From contig NZ_JANLNM010000001.1 of the NCBI RefSeq assembly GCF_024701975.1, forward strand, positions 1,612,001 through 1,676,000: a stretch of DNA of 64,000 nucleotides, given 5' to 3'. Source of the DNA: Variovorax sp. ZS18.2.2. Its GTDB lineage: Bacteria > Pseudomonadota > Gammaproteobacteria > Burkholderiales > Burkholderiaceae_C. The position numbers were made by a program, and so were the translations under genes. Within the stretch, counting starts at the first letter, position 1. Each line of letters opens with the position of its first letter. Under the pieces are notes generated by a model. It made no database searches. It worked only from the letters and a program-made list of their open reading frames with translations, and was not told the origin of the DNA. Shown piece by piece: positions 18,549 to 28,532 of the stretch.

Positions 18549-19583
18549 ATGCAGTACCGCAAATTCGGCCGCACCGGCCTCCTGGTTTCCGAACTCTGCC
18601 TCGGCACGATGACCTTCGGCGGCGGCTCGGGCATCTGGACCCATATCGGCGATCTCCAGCAGAGCGAGGCCGAAGGCCTCGTCGGCCGGGCCATCGACGC
18701 CGGCATCAACTTCATCGACACCGCCGACGTGTACTCCGAAGGCCAGTCGGAAGTCATCACCGGCCAGGCGCTGAAGAACCTCAAGATCCCGCGCGACAGC
18801 GTGGTGGTCGCCACCAAGGTGCTCGGCGAAACCGGCAGCAAGGGCCCGAACGCGAGCGGCGCCTCGCGTTATCACATCATGGACGGCGTCAAGGCGAGCC
18901 TCAAGCGCCTGCAGCTCGACCACATCGACCTGTACCAGATCCACGGTTTCGATCCGCTCACGCCTATCGAGGAAACCGTGCACGCGCTGGACAACCTCGT
19001 GCAGCAGGGCCACGTGCGCTATGTGGGCGTGTCGAACTGGGCGGCCTGGCAAATCGCCAAGGCGCTGGGCATCGCCGAGCGCGACCGGCTCGCGCGCTTC
19101 GAATCGCTGCAGGCCTACTACACCATCGCCGGGCGCGACCTGGAGCGCGAACTGGTGCCCATGCTGCGCAGCGAAAACGTCGGCCTGATGGTCTGGAGCC
19201 CGCTGGCCGGCGGCCTTCTGAGCGGCAAGGTCGACCGCCACACCGAAACCGAAAAGGGCACTCGCCGCGCCACCTTCGACTTCCCGCCGGTGAACCGCGA
19301 ACGCGCCTACGACTGCATCGACGCGATGCGCGTGCTGGCCGAAGCCCGCAAGGTGTCGGTCGCGCAGATCGCGCTGGCGTGGCTGCTGCACCAGCCCGTG
19401 GTGACCAGCGTGATCATCGGCGCCAAGCGCGTCGATCAGCTGGACGACAACATCGCGGCGACCGCCATCAAGCTCTCAGCCGACGAACTGGCCACGCTCG
19501 ACAAGGCGAGTGCGCTGCCGGCCGAGTACCCGGGCTGGATGCTGGAGCGCCAGCGCATCAACCGCGACAAGCACCTGGCCTGA
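18549..19583 (+). CDS. Aldo/keto reductase
   Basis: A 344-residue NADPH-dependent oxidoreductase. It opens with MQYRKFGRTGLLVSELCLGTMTFGGG and shows the AKR tetrad: Asp and Tyr in INFIDTADVYSEGQSE, Lys in VVATKVLGETG and His in DLYQIHGFDPLTPIEET. The cofactor-binding end is TSVIIGAKRVDQLDDNI. It is distinct from the YghZ-type reductase at 6736-7776 and belongs to the general Tas/YajO-like group acting on aldehydes or ketones; the true substrate is unknown. It is divergent from an AraC regulator likely to control it. A long palindromic repeat begins exactly at its stop codon. Confidence 0.9.
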   Translation: MQYRKFGRTGLLVSELCLGTMTFGGGSGIWTHIGDLQQSEAEGLVGRAIDAGINFIDTADVYSEGQSEVITGQALKNLKIPRDSVVVATKVLGETGSKGPNASGASRYHIMDGVKASLKRLQLDHIDLYQIHGFDPLTPIEETVHALDNLVQQGHVRYVGVSNWAAWQIAKALGIAERDRLARFESLQAYYTIAGRDLERELVPMLRSENVGLMVWSPLAGGLLSGKVDRHTETEKGTRRATFDFPPVNRERAYDCIDAMRVLAEARKVSVAQIALAWLLHQPVVTSVIIGAKRVDQLDDNIAATAIKLSADELATLDKASALPAEYPGWMLERQRINRDKHLA

Positions 19584-19704
19584 GAAGGTGTGAATAAACC
19601 TACTGCGCGGTCCGATCTCGCACCTGCGGTCCTCACCGTACAGAGTACGGCTCCGGTCCTCGGTGCAAGCTCGAACCGCTCGCTACGGTTTCTTCACACC
19701 TTCT
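19583..19704. repeat. Long imperfect palindrome at the end of convergent genes
   Basis: The ends are inverted copies: AGAAGGTGTGAATAAACC at 19583 against the complement of GGTTTCTTCACACCTTCT ending at 19704. The inside is rich in nested complements, such as GCGGTCC with GGACCG-like stretches and GTAC/CCGTAC around a central CGTACAGAGTACGG (19637-19650). It begins within the aldo/keto reductase stop and ends seven bases before the bioD stop. It could fold in either transcript and may serve as a two-way transcription end. The structure fits a REP-type interspersed element. Confidence 0.8.
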
Positions 19705-19711
19705 GAGTGCG

Positions 19712-20443
19712 TCACGCCGCCAACGCCAGCGCGGCCGAGCGCCGCGCCGCGTGGCCCGCGGTCGCGCGCAGTGCGCGCAGGTCGAGGTGCCGCGCGGCGC
19801 TGGCCGCATCGGGCGCGGCCAGGTGCGGCACCACGCCGAGCAAGGGCGCGCCGAGCCGGTCGCGCAGGGTCTGCAGGTTGGCCTCGGGCGACAGCATCTG
19901 CGGCTCGATGACGCTCGCGACCCAGCCGGCCAGCACGAGGCCGCGCGCGCGAATGGCCTCGGCGGTCAGCAGCGCATGGTTCAGGCAGCCGAGCCGCAAC
20001 CCGACCACGAGGATCACCGGCAGATCGAGCGCCACCGCGAGGTCGGCGCTGTCGAGGTCATCGCCGAACGGCACGCAGAACCCGCCCACGCCTTCGACCA
20101 CCACCGCGTCCGCGCGCTGCGACAACGCCGCGAAAGCCGACAGCAGCAGCGGCAGTTCGATGCGCACGCCCTCTTCCCGCGCCGCGAGGTGCGGCGACAT
20201 CGGCGCGCGCAGCAGGTAGGGGCAGCGCAAGGCCAGCGGCGCATCGACATTGCCGGCCGCGCGCAGTTGCTCGACGTCTTCGTTCTGCCATGCGCCGTCA
20301 ACACGTTCCAGGCCTGCAGCCACCGGCTTCATGCCGACCGCGCGCAGGCCCGAGGCGGCGAGCAAGCTCAGCATCGCGCTGCTGACCAGCGTCTTGCCGA
20401 CCCCCGTGTCGGTGCCCGTGACGAACCAGCGGCGCTGCGTCAT
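19712..20443 (-). CDS. bioD: Dethiobiotin synthetase
   Basis: A 243-residue ATP-dependent carboxylase that closes the ureido ring of dethiobiotin from 7,8-diaminopelargonate and CO2. The P-loop GTDTGVGKT is at residues 9-17, followed by the family GMKPVAAG (37-44), then [16 protein letters not shown], the EGAGG-like switch, and [27 protein letters not shown] 20443 overlaps the bioF stop (ATGA), so translation is coupled. It is the last gene of the bioA-bioF-bioD operon. bioB, needed for the final step, is not in the window. Confidence 0.96.
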   Translation of the reverse strand: MTQRRWFVTGTDTGVGKTLVSSAMLSLLAASGLRAVGMKPVAAGLERVDGAWQNEDVEQLRAAGNVDAPLALRCPYLLRAPMSPHLAAREEGVRIELPLLLSAFAALSQRADAVVVEGVGGFCVPFGDDLDSADLAVALDLPVILVVGLRLGCLNHALLTAEAIRARGLVLAGWVASVIEPQMLSPEANLQTLRDRLGAPLLGVVPHLAAPDAASAARHLDLRALRATAGHAARRSAALALAA

Positions 20444-21672
20444 GCGGCCTCTTTCCATGGCTGCGCCAATGCTTCGCCGAGCGCATCGACCAGACGCGCC
20501 ACATCGGCCTCGCTGTGGCTGGCCGACAGCGCGATCCGAAGGCGCGCGGTGCCGGCCGGCACGGTCGGTGGGCGGATCGCACCGACACGCAGGCCGTGGG
20601 CATCGAGCTGCGCCATCGTCCGCATCGCGCGTGCGTTGTCGCCGAGGATCAGCGGCTGGATAGCGGTCGGTGAATCGGGCAACCAGGCGCTGCCATCGGG
20701 CGGGAGGATCGCTTGCAGGCCCCGGCGCAGTTGTGCGATGCGCGCCTTCAACTGCGCACGGCGCGCATCGCCCTCCTCGCCTTCGATCAGCGCGAGGCTC
20801 GCGAGCAGCGCATGCGCAATCGCCGGAGGCGCGGCCGTGGTGAAGATGTAAGGCCGTGCCCGCTGCACGAGGTAATCGACCACGGTGCGATGCGCCGCCA
20901 CGAATGCGCCCGACACACCCGCCGCCTTGCCCAGCGTGCCGATGAGCACCAGCCGCTCCGAGCGCAGCGCCATCACCTGCAGCACGCCCCGGCCCGTCGC
21001 GCCCAGCACGCCAAAGCCATGGGCATCGTCCAGCACCAGCCAGGCGTCGTGGCGCTCTGCGAGCGCGAGCAGTTCGGCCACTGGCGCGATGTTGCCGTCC
21101 ATGCTGAAGACCGCATCGCTCACGATGAGTTTCACGGGTGCGTCGCAGGCAGCAAGCTGCGCATCGAGCGCCGCCACGTCGCAATGCGGATAGCGTTCGA
21201 CCCGCGCCTTGGCCAGCCGCGCGCCATCGATCAGCGAGGCGTGGTTGAGCGACTCCGAGAAGATCACCGCCTCCGCGCCGCCCAGCGCCGACAGCACCGC
21301 GAGGTTCGCCATGTAGCCCGTGCAAAAGAAAAGGCTGCGCGCCTCGGGGATGAACGGCGCCATCCAGTCGGCCAGCCGCTCCTCGAGTTCGGCATGCGCG
21401 CGCGAGTGTCCCAGGATCAGGTGCGACCCGCCGCTGCCCGTGCCGTAGCGCGCCGCGCCTTCGGCCAATGCGGCCGCCAGCGCCGGATGCGCGGCGAGGC
21501 CCAGGTAGTCGTTGCTGCTGAAGCCGAGCATGGTGCGCGGTGCGGTGGTGCCAGCCAGCGTCAGCGACTGCTCGGGCGCGCAGGCCGTCTCGGCGATCTG
21601 ACGGCGGCGGCGCAGCGATTGCGCATCGAGCGCGGTGATCTCGTCCTCCAGGCGTTCAAGCAAGCGCAACAT
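20440..21672 (-). CDS. bioF: 8-amino-7-oxononanoate synthase
   Basis: A 410-residue PLP enzyme that condenses pimeloyl-ACP (or -CoA) with L-alanine. Visible are [13 protein letters not shown] (51-63), [15 protein letters not shown] around 79-93, [10 protein letters not shown] with the cofactor-binding Asp/His at 215-218, and TLGKAAG with the Schiff-base Lys249. Length is slightly above the usual 385-400 because of a longer N-terminus. Start is ATG 21672. It overlaps the end of bioA by 17 bases and the start of bioD by four, giving a tightly coupled operon. Confidence 0.95.
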   Translation of the reverse strand: MLRLLERLEDEITALDAQSLRRRRQIAETACAPEQSLTLAGTTAPRTMLGFSSNDYLGLAAHPALAAALAEGAARYGTGSGGSHLILGHSRAHAELEERLADWMAPFIPEARSLFFCTGYMANLAVLSALGGAEAVIFSESLNHASLIDGARLAKARVERYPHCDVAALDAQLAACDAPVKLIVSDAVFSMDGNIAPVAELLALAERHDAWLVLDDAHGFGVLGATGRGVLQVMALRSERLVLIGTLGKAAGVSGAFVAAHRTVVDYLVQRARPYIFTTAAPPAIAHALLASLALIEGEEGDARRAQLKARIAQLRRGLQAILPPDGSAWLPDSPTAIQPLILGDNARAMRTMAQLDAHGLRVGAIRPPTVPAGTARLRIALSASHSEADVARLVDALGEALAQPWKEAA

Positions 21673-23050
21673 CCTGGCCTCCTTCTGCGCGAGTTGGCTC
21701 GGCCACGGCTTGCAGCGTGGCGAGCGTGCCATCGACCAGCCGATCGATCTCGTCGTCGCCGATCACGTAGGGCGGCATCAGATAGACGGTCGAGCCGATG
21801 GGCCGCATCAGCAAACCGTTCGCACGCGCTGCGAGGTGAAAGCGCTCCGCGAACCGGGCGCCGGGCTCGCGCACGTCGAAGGCCGCGATCATTCCGCGCT
21901 GGCGCAGGTGGTCGACGGGCATGCCGCGAAGGCCTTCGCGCAACCGGCCGATCAATCGTTCGGCGCGGCCACGGTTGCGCCGCAATGCGTCTTCGCGCTC
22001 GAACAGGTCGAGCGTTGCAAGCGCCGCGCGGCAGGCTAGCGCATTGCCGGTGTAGGAATGCGAATGCAGGAAGCTGCGCGCCACGTCGTCGTCCACAAAG
22101 CCTTCGTAGATCGCATCGCGCGTCATCACCAGGGCGAGCGGCAGGTAGCCGCCGCTGATGCCTTTGGAGAGGCACAGGAAATCGGGCCAGATGCCGGCCT
22201 GCTCGCACGCGAAGAAAGTACCGGTGCGCCCGCACCCCACGGCAATTTCGTCGGCGATGAGATGCACATCGAAGCGGTCGCACAGCGCGCGCACGAGGCG
22301 CAGGTATTCGGGATCGTGCATCGCCATGCCGGTGGCGCACTGCACGAGCGGCTCGACGATCACGGCCGCGATGGACGCGTGCCGTTCGGCCAGAAGCGCT
22401 TCGAGTTCAGCGGCGGCGCGGCACGCCACGTCAACCGCATCCTCGCCCTGCCGTGCGGTCCGCGCATCGGGCGATGCGACGAGGTGCGCATTCGCCAGCA
22501 GCGGCGCATAGGCGTCGCGGAACACCGGCACGTCGGTCACATGCAGCGCCCCCAGCGTTTCGCCGTGGTAGCCGTGCCGCAGCGCGACGAAGTTCTGCTT
22601 GCCGCCCCGACCGGCGTTGCGCCACGCGTGGAAGCTCATCTTCAACGCGATCTCCACGGCCGAGGCGCCGTCGGAAGCGTAGAAGCAATGGCCGAGCGCG
22701 TGGCCGGTCAATGCAGACAAGCGCTCGGCCAGCTCCACGGCCGGCGCGTGCGTGCATCCCGCGAGCATCACGTGCGAGAGCGTGTCGAGCTGGTCCTTCA
22801 GCGCGGCGTTGATGGCCGGGTGCGCATGGCCGAAAAGATTGACCCACCACGAGCTTGTCGCGTCGAGATAACGGCGGCCGTCATGGTCGAGGAGCCAAGC
22901 GCCCTCGCCCCGCGCGATCGGCAATGGCGGCACTGCTTCGAGGCGGATGCTCTGCGTGCACGGGTGCCAGACATGGCGCCGGCTGCGCTGCTGCCAGCCG
23001 GCGTTTTTCGACGGCACGGGCGTCGAGGGAGAAGCAATCGTTGGCGGCAT
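21656..23050 (-). CDS. bioA: Adenosylmethionine-8-amino-7-oxononanoate aminotransferase
   Basis: A 464-residue class III aminotransferase that converts KAPA to 7,8-diaminopelargonate using SAM as amino donor. Visible marks are RHVWHPCTQ (25-33), the BioA hallmark with the substrate-side Trp; [13 protein letters not shown] (66-78); [47 protein letters not shown] with the PLP Asp267; and [12 protein letters not shown] with Lys296. ATG 23050 follows an AAAGGAA ribosome site. The order bioA-F-D is common in Burkholderiales. The upstream 299 bases hold its promoter, but no BirA- or BioR-type operator could be recognised there. Confidence 0.95.
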   Translation of the reverse strand: MPPTIASPSTPVPSKNAGWQQRSRRHVWHPCTQSIRLEAVPPLPIARGEGAWLLDHDGRRYLDATSSWWVNLFGHAHPAINAALKDQLDTLSHVMLAGCTHAPAVELAERLSALTGHALGHCFYASDGASAVEIALKMSFHAWRNAGRGGKQNFVALRHGYHGETLGALHVTDVPVFRDAYAPLLANAHLVASPDARTARQGEDAVDVACRAAAELEALLAERHASIAAVIVEPLVQCATGMAMHDPEYLRLVRALCDRFDVHLIADEIAVGCGRTGTFFACEQAGIWPDFLCLSKGISGGYLPLALVMTRDAIYEGFVDDDVARSFLHSHSYTGNALACRAALATLDLFEREDALRRNRGRAERLIGRLREGLRGMPVDHLRQRGMIAAFDVREPGARFAERFHLAARANGLLMRPIGSTVYLMPPYVIGDDEIDRLVDGTLATLQAVAEPTRAEGGQDVALA

Positions 23051-23349
23051 CCGCGCATTCCTTTGGGGGCAAGGCGCGGGATCGTATAGACGCAGATCGG
23101 GTGCGGCAAACGGCTGGCGCGGGTGTGGAATGGCCTGCACTTGAACGACGTTGGCGGTCATAGGCGGCCCGTTCCGGGCAACCTCGCGCAACACGGTGGC
23201 TTCGCGTGCAGAGGCCGCAGCAGGAGGCCAATGCAAGTTGTCTTGCAGGCGCCAAAGATAGTGGCGGAATGTCTGGTTCCCGCCGATGCGAGGCTGATTT
23301 TGTGGCTATCAGACAGCCCGATGGCCGATCTCGACTACTAGGCTTTGCA

Positions 23350-23943
23350 TCACCTCTGGTTCACGTGCTGGGCAAGCCTGACTTCGCTGTATCGCATGTG
23401 GTCAAGGTCGCCTTGGGCTTCCAGTCGTCCCGCTTCGACCAAGGCCTTCACTCTTTGCGCGAAATACCCGACCGGAATTTCAGCAAGCTGCTCAGGGACC
23501 TGCGTCGAAGCTGTGCCAACCACGCTCGCAACCTTCTTCCACGACGGGCCGCAAGCAGCAAGAAGCGTTTCATCGATTTCTCGTGTCTGCGCAGCGGTCA
23601 GCCGGCTCACCGCTTCCTGCTCACCCGGTTCCAGCAATGTGCTCGGGGGCCCCTTTGGAGTGCCGCTGTCGAGTTCGGGAAACTGAAGAACCAATGGGGC
23701 ACGCAGCCTGGAAAGCATGTCCACGGTGATGTCGCTGTGCGCATGCAGCAGCTTGTCGCGCGCAGGTCCCTTGGACATGTTCCAGAGGAATGCTTCAGCC
23801 TCGCTCAGCGCGCCGAGGGCACGTTCGTAGGCCTGGTACAACGCCTCTGCGTCTTGTTGTCTGATCATGGTTGGAGCGTATGCGACGATGCACCGCGCAT
23901 CAAGAATCCGCTGACAGAGATCGGCATCCAGCATCTTTCGCAT
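23350..23943 (-). CDS. DUF3658-like hypothetical protein
   Basis: About 197 residues, cytoplasmic, no signal peptide or membrane segment. The C-terminal half (LTAAQTREIDETLLAACGPSWKKVASVVGTA, then IPVGYFAQRVKALVEAGRLEAQGDLDHMRYSEVRL) reads like DUF3658, a winged-helix-like module that includes a readable 'length, variable spacer, VxARLEWLVAxGRLE-like' pattern. The N-terminal half, containing DAEALYQAYERALGALSEAEAFLWNMS, is unassigned. The start is uncertain: ATG 23943 shares bases with the ATG of the divergent gene, so ATG 23934 or 23868 may be used instead. Codon use is less GC-biased than in the bio operon. No function can be given. Confidence 0.6.
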   Translation of the reverse strand: MRKMLDADLCQRILDARCIVAYAPTMIRQQDAEALYQAYERALGALSEAEAFLWNMSKGPARDKLLHAHSDITVDMLSRLRAPLVLQFPELDSGTPKGPPSTLLEPGEQEAVSRLTAAQTREIDETLLAACGPSWKKVASVVGTASTQVPEQLAEIPVGYFAQRVKALVEAGRLEAQGDLDHMRYSEVRLAQHVNQR

Positions 23944-25105
23944 GACTGTTCCCAACAACCATTCCTCGGTCCTCATCGCCTACGGCAGCCATGCGCCAGG
24001 CGGTGCCAACCACCACGTCTACGCATCCTTGCCCGGAAAGTGGCGCAAGGGATTCATCAACCAGATATGCCACGAGGCACCCGACGACATCGGCCCGGAA
24101 GAGGGACATCTGATCGAGGCATGGCTCCTTGAACTGCCGGGCAAAAACGTCGAGATGTACACGCCGGAATACGAGGCTCGGAAGAGGACACTGCACGACA
24201 TCTGGACCGGCCTCGACGCAGCCATCGGCCCCGAGTGGGGACGGACTGGAATGAGGTGGTGGCCCGAGGGGTCAGAGCCGCTCGCCGGCGCCAACGGAAT
24301 GCTCGTGGCCAACATCCACGTGCCGCTCGATCGCTTCGCCTATCTCGCAGACCCGGACGATGTACCGCACCCGGACGACGCCGACGACATCGTGAAGCTG
24401 TGGCAACAGGTCAAGCGAGGTGAGAAGGAATACGACTGGTCTCATTTCCTCGCACTCATCAAGGACGCGCAGCCCGCCGAGTTCGACCACCTGTTCGGCG
24501 ATCTGCCGAATTCCGGCGAGTTCCTGTCTCGGCTCAAGCAACTGTTTGCCGATCATCTGTTGAGCGAGGCGTCGGTGCTCACGGATGGTGAAGAAAGGTT
24601 CTACTGGTATGTCTGCCCGTTGCAACGCAACGCCTTGCCCATGTCCGCGCTGGTGGAACTCGCCAAGCAGGACATCGCCCAGCGCGTGGCGTTCCTGCGC
24701 CGACGCGACCTCGACGCCGAAGCCGATGTCCTGGCGCGCCTTCGCTTCGAGCCGGGCAATCCCGACGATCCAGCCTATGAACCCGCCGCAGCGGCAATGG
24801 ACAGGTTCGACGACGAACTGCGCCATACCGACCAGGATCGCCCACATTGGATGTACTGCCTCAAGGAGGCCTGCTATGGCATCGCGGCCAGCTTCGTACT
24901 CCGGGATTGGCTGATGCTGGCGATGAACGTCGAATTCCTGCGCCCGGCCCGGGCGCCGCAAGGAATCCTCGGGACGCTGGGTCTGCGCAAGGGCGAGCCG
25001 GCGTTCGATCTGGAGCCGGCCTATCGGCTTTGGAAGGCCGGAGGCAAGTACGTGCTGGATGGCGCAACCTGCTTTGTCCATGAGGTCGACCGACGCCAAG
25101 CGTGA
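23942..25105 (+). CDS. Hypothetical protein, no recognised domain
   Basis: A 387-residue, acidic, probably cytoplasmic protein. It begins MTVPNNHSSVLIAYGSHAPGGANHH and includes an Asp-rich patch (YLADPDDVPHPDDADDIVKLWQQV, about residues 135-158), HFLALIKDAQPAEFDHLFGDLPNSGEFLSRL, and a C-terminal WMYCLKEACYGIAASFVLRDWLMLAMN stretch that could be a buried helix. I do not recognise a family. It starts head-to-head with the DUF3658-like gene, their ATG codons overlapping by two bases on opposite strands. Both genes are somewhat AT-richer than the neighbouring bio and transporter genes, so they may be an acquired pair. Confidence 0.65.
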   Translation: MTVPNNHSSVLIAYGSHAPGGANHHVYASLPGKWRKGFINQICHEAPDDIGPEEGHLIEAWLLELPGKNVEMYTPEYEARKRTLHDIWTGLDAAIGPEWGRTGMRWWPEGSEPLAGANGMLVANIHVPLDRFAYLADPDDVPHPDDADDIVKLWQQVKRGEKEYDWSHFLALIKDAQPAEFDHLFGDLPNSGEFLSRLKQLFADHLLSEASVLTDGEERFYWYVCPLQRNALPMSALVELAKQDIAQRVAFLRRRDLDAEADVLARLRFEPGNPDDPAYEPAAAAMDRFDDELRHTDQDRPHWMYCLKEACYGIAASFVLRDWLMLAMNVEFLRPARAPQGILGTLGLRKGEPAFDLEPAYRLWKAGGKYVLDGATCFVHEVDRRQA

Positions 25106-25214
25106 TCTCCGGGCCCATCGTTGCCAAAGGGAACTCCGATAGGCGGCGGTCTGACCGACTGCTTCGGCGTGCAGTGGATGCTGAACTGCCCAGGCTCTGC
25201 GCGCCAGCCCCGCC

Positions 25215-26465
25215 CTACTTCCCAACCACCTCGAACGCCAGCACCTGCGTGATCTGGCTGGCTGCATTGAAGTTGTTGTCCGACACCAGCACCAGCGTGT
25301 CGTGCCCGTTGGCGAGCTTCGGGCCCCAGGTGATGCCCTCGATGTTGTCGAGCTTCTTCAAGCCCAGCGTGTTGAGGTTGAGCACCAGGCGCTTCTGCAC
25401 GGGCTTGTAGTCGGCGCCGGCCAGGCTCGCGATGGCGCGGACGTCGGTGGCGCCGGCCGTGTCGATCTGGTACAGGCGGATGTAGTTGACGTAGACGCCG
25501 TCGGCGCCCTGCACGCCCGAGCGTTCGATCACGAGAAACTGGTGGTCGTTGATCGCCAGCATCTCCGAGACGCCGTTGTCGGCCGACTTGCCGACGGCCG
25601 GTGCTGCGGGCAAGGCATCGATCGGATACGCGACCTGGCGCAGCAGGTTGCCTGCGCGGTCGTACTGGGTGAAGCGGGAGACCGCACCGCTGGCGACGGT
25701 CGGCAACGGGCCGTCTTCGTAGATCGGCGCTTCCATGCCCACCCACAGGCTCTTGCCGTCCGCCGCGAAGCTCAGGGCTTCGAAGGTCGCGTTGTTGCGC
25801 GAGCCTTTTTCCTCGGCCGGGAACATCTTGAACATGGGCGTGGAAGGCAGGCTCGCGACCATCTGCCCGTCCTTGCCCATCTTCGCGACGAAGGGGTCGA
25901 GGCTCTTGGCGCGGTCGCCCTCGCTGCCCCACCACAACGCGCCGTCTTGCGGGTCCACACGGAACGATTCGGGGTCGGCCACGGTGCCGCCGGGCGCCGG
26001 GTCGCTGCTGGGATAGGGCTTGCCGCCTGCGTCCTTCAGGGTGACGGACGAACGGATTTTTATCGACGAAAAACTCGTCGCGTCGTAGGCCAGTTCGGCC
26101 GTATGGAAACGCGACGCGGTGCGGTCGTCGCTCAAGAAATACCAGGTGCCGGTGACCGGGTCGTAGTCGACGCCGGACAGGCCGCCCACGACGAATCCAT
26201 CGACCTTCAGGTCGTTGGCGAGCAGTTGCTCGCCGATGAGCCGGATGCTTTCGACGGTCCGCTCGGCCGGTGGTGCGGGAGGTGCGGGCGCCGGGGCCGG
26301 CGCTGGTGGAGGGGCCGAAGCGACGGGCAGCGGGAAGAAGCCAGACCCGCCGTCGCTGCCGCCCCCGCATGCCGCAAGCGCCATGACGGCACTGGCGACC
26401 AGTGTCCGGAAAACCGGCGCTGCGAAAGAAGAAAAAGAAGAGGAAGAAGACAGGAGCGAGGGCAT
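25215..26465 (-). CDS. Phytase-like (esterase-like activity of phytase) lipoprotein
   Basis: A 416-residue exported lipoprotein. The signal peptide ends in lipobox ALAAC (Cys about 34), followed by GGGSDGGSG and a Pro/Ala linker (APAPAPAPPAPPA). The body has the phytase-like beta-propeller signature: VGGLSGVDYDPVTGTWYFLSDDR near the start, then PESFRVDPQDGALWWGSEGD, ATFEALSFAADGKSLWVGMEAP, HQFLVIERSGVQG and LDNIEGITWGPKLANGHDTLVLVSDNNF at the end. Proteins of this family may hydrolyse phosphoesters or other esters at the cell surface; activity is rarely shown. ATG 26465 gives a proper signal peptide. It is divergent from the carboxylesterase gene. Confidence 0.85.
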   Translation of the reverse strand: MPSLLSSSSSFSSFAAPVFRTLVASAVMALAACGGGSDGGSGFFPLPVASAPPPAPAPAPAPPAPPAERTVESIRLIGEQLLANDLKVDGFVVGGLSGVDYDPVTGTWYFLSDDRTASRFHTAELAYDATSFSSIKIRSSVTLKDAGGKPYPSSDPAPGGTVADPESFRVDPQDGALWWGSEGDRAKSLDPFVAKMGKDGQMVASLPSTPMFKMFPAEEKGSRNNATFEALSFAADGKSLWVGMEAPIYEDGPLPTVASGAVSRFTQYDRAGNLLRQVAYPIDALPAAPAVGKSADNGVSEMLAINDHQFLVIERSGVQGADGVYVNYIRLYQIDTAGATDVRAIASLAGADYKPVQKRLVLNLNTLGLKKLDNIEGITWGPKLANGHDTLVLVSDNNFNAASQITQVLAFEVVGK

Positions 26466-26810
26466 CGGCGGCGGTTCGTGTGTGACGGACCGCGGGATGC
26501 TAGTGACGGTGAATGACGGATCGGTGAATACCCGGCAACAGAAACGCCTCATCCCAATTGCGCGGGCGGCGGCAAAACCCAATACGTCCTATTAGGTTCC
26601 GTTTTTGGCCGCCGCGATCATAGGCAAGTGCAAAGCCAAAGCCCATAGTCCGGCCACGTGTCGCGACGATGAATCTTGATTGCGTTCAACAGCAAACAGA
26701 CACGGGCCGGCGTCGACGCCGCGCCCACTGAAAAAAAGATCGTCGCCGCGCTTCGAAGGCTTTTCGTGCACATGCAACATCGTTGCATTTCAATTCAGGG
26801 AGACAAACCA
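26466..26810. other. Divergent intergenic region, 345 bases
   Basis: This region separates the phytase-like lipoprotein from the carboxylesterase and should carry both promoters. It is AT-richer than the flanking genes (for example CCTATTAGGTTCCGTTTTTG near 26590). A perfect palindrome near its right end (26772-26788) is listed separately. AGGGAGA at 26797-26803 is the ribosome site of the plus-strand gene. No further gene is seen. Confidence 0.55.
26772..26788. promoter_or_regulatory. Perfect palindrome just upstream of the carboxylesterase
   Basis: Arms ATGCAAC and GTTGCAT enclose ATC, ending 22 bases before the start codon. The size and spacing fit a repressor site. A related TGCAA/TTGCA palindrome occurs upstream of the tannase-like gene (30379-30403). 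Confidence 0.45.
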
Positions 26811-28532
26811 ATGAATCATCGTCTGTCGGACTTCGTCCGCATTGCCGCCCGTTGGGCCATTGCAGCCCTCGCGGCGCTCTCGATACCCGCCATGGCGGCT
26901 TACGACCAGAGCCTTACTCGCCGGCTCGATGCTGGCCCGATCAAAGGCCAACGGGCAAATAACGAAACGCAGTCCTTTCTGGGCATTCCCTTCGCGAAGC
27001 CGCCGGTTGGAGAACTGCGGTGGCGCGCTCCGGTGCCGTCAGAACCGTGGCGCACGACGCGTGACGCCACCAAGTTCGCGAGCATGTGTACGCAGATGGG
27101 CAGCATCATGGGCGAGCTCAATCCCGACACCTTCGGCAAGCCAGTGGGTAGCGAAGACTGCCTTTACCTGAACGTGTGGCGCCCGGATTCCAAGGACGAC
27201 AACTTGCCGGTCTTCTTCTGGATTCACGGTGGCGCCAACCTGTACGGATCGGCAAGCGACCCGCTGTATGACGCGGCGCAACTCGCGCACCGAGCCAACA
27301 TGGTGGTGGTGACGGTGCAGTATCGATTGGGTGCGTTCGGCTGGTTCAACAACCCGGCCATCAAGACCGGGGACCCGCTGGATGACTCGGGCAACTTCGC
27401 CCTGCTCGACCTGGTGCGTGCACTTGATTGGACCCGCACCAACGCCCGTGCCTTCGGCGGAAATCCAGACCTGGTCACAGTCGCGGGCCAATCCGCTGGA
27501 TGCATCAACACATGGAGCTTGCTGATGTCGCCGCTGGCCAAAGACAAATTTCAGCGCGCGCTGTGCATGTCGGGCTTGCCAATGGCTGTACCGCCGGAGG
27601 TGGGGCAAGCGATGAGCATTGTCGTTACTGCCACCCTGATGATCGAAGAAGCCCTGCGCAATCCGTTCGGACTCGCCCTGGGCAGCATCCTTATGTCGCC
27701 AGAGGATCTCAACGCCAAGTTGCTGCGCAATGCCAAGGCAGAGACGATTGCGAAGATCCCCTACCCGCTGGCGCAGTCTTATACCGACGGCAAAGTCCTC
27801 CCCAAAGGCATTGCGGTGGGGCTGACGCCGGACTACAACAAGATGCCGCTGATGATCGGCACAACGCACAGAGAGCTGCCGCTCCTCGCCGCAGCAATGG
27901 GCTTCATGATGAAACCGACTCAGGCGGAGCTCTGGAAGCTCGCCAACGCGAAAGATCCAGCCTCCGTGACCAGCAATCAGCTGATCGATCCCTCGAAGGC
28001 GGCTTCCTTTGCGCAGATCAGTGAGGTGGCCAACGTCATTTACGACGGCCTGACCGACGTCAACCTCACCCTGCTGCAGCGGGACAACAAGCAAATCTAT
28101 CGCTACAACTACGAATGGAACGACATGCCGCAACCGTGGAAGGACGTCTTCGGTGCCACGCACGCCAGTGATGTACCCACACTGTTCGGCAACTCCATGA
28201 CCGACACGCCGAATGCCTTTCACTTTCTGGAAACGCCACAGAACGCGAAGGGCCGCAAGGCACTGTCGGACAAGTTCATCGACTACACGGCCTCTTTCGT
28301 CCGTGATGGCAAGCCCGGTCAGGGGGAGTCCGGCGACCAGATGGCGTGGGCTTCATGGCCGAGCGCCAACTGTTCGCAGTGCAACAAGCGAATGATCTTC
28401 GACACGAAGTCGTACATGTCGAACACAGACAACCCGTCCGGTACTGCGTCGTACTCGGACTTGTCGCAGCCACAGCGCGATTTGCTGCAGGGCCTGCTCA
28501 AGTTACTTGGACTGAGCAGCCTGTTGAATTGA
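26811..28532 (+). CDS. Secreted carboxylesterase, type B
   Basis: A 573-residue exported alpha/beta hydrolase. The signal peptide is IAARWAIAALAALSIPAMA. Family marks are FLGIPFAKPPVGELRWRAPVP, EDCLYLNVWRP, the oxyanion FWIHGGANLYGSAS, and the nucleophile elbow GQSAG (usually GESAG). The acid is probably the Glu in GTTHREL, and the His lies in FGATHASDVPTLFG. All triad positions are filled. Family members cleave carboxyl esters of lipids, plant esters or synthetic esters. AGGGAGACAAACCA precedes ATG 26811, and a similar leader precedes the next gene. Base composition is lower in GC than the bio operon. A palindrome lies upstream. Confidence 0.92.
   Translation: MNHRLSDFVRIAARWAIAALAALSIPAMAAYDQSLTRRLDAGPIKGQRANNETQSFLGIPFAKPPVGELRWRAPVPSEPWRTTRDATKFASMCTQMGSIMGELNPDTFGKPVGSEDCLYLNVWRPDSKDDNLPVFFWIHGGANLYGSASDPLYDAAQLAHRANMVVVTVQYRLGAFGWFNNPAIKTGDPLDDSGNFALLDLVRALDWTRTNARAFGGNPDLVTVAGQSAGCINTWSLLMSPLAKDKFQRALCMSGLPMAVPPEVGQAMSIVVTATLMIEEALRNPFGLALGSILMSPEDLNAKLLRNAKAETIAKIPYPLAQSYTDGKVLPKGIAVGLTPDYNKMPLMIGTTHRELPLLAAAMGFMMKPTQAELWKLANAKDPASVTSNQLIDPSKAASFAQISEVANVIYDGLTDVNLTLLQRDNKQIYRYNYEWNDMPQPWKDVFGATHASDVPTLFGNSMTDTPNAFHFLETPQNAKGRKALSDKFIDYTASFVRDGKPGQGESGDQMAWASWPSANCSQCNKRMIFDTKSYMSNTDNPSGTASYSDLSQPQRDLLQGLLKLLGLSSLLN

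Noticed and set aside
23350..25105. The divergent hypothetical pair considered as toxin-antitoxin
   Set aside because: The genes are divergent and too large, no DNA-binding antitoxin is recognisable, and DUF3658 is not a known toxin.
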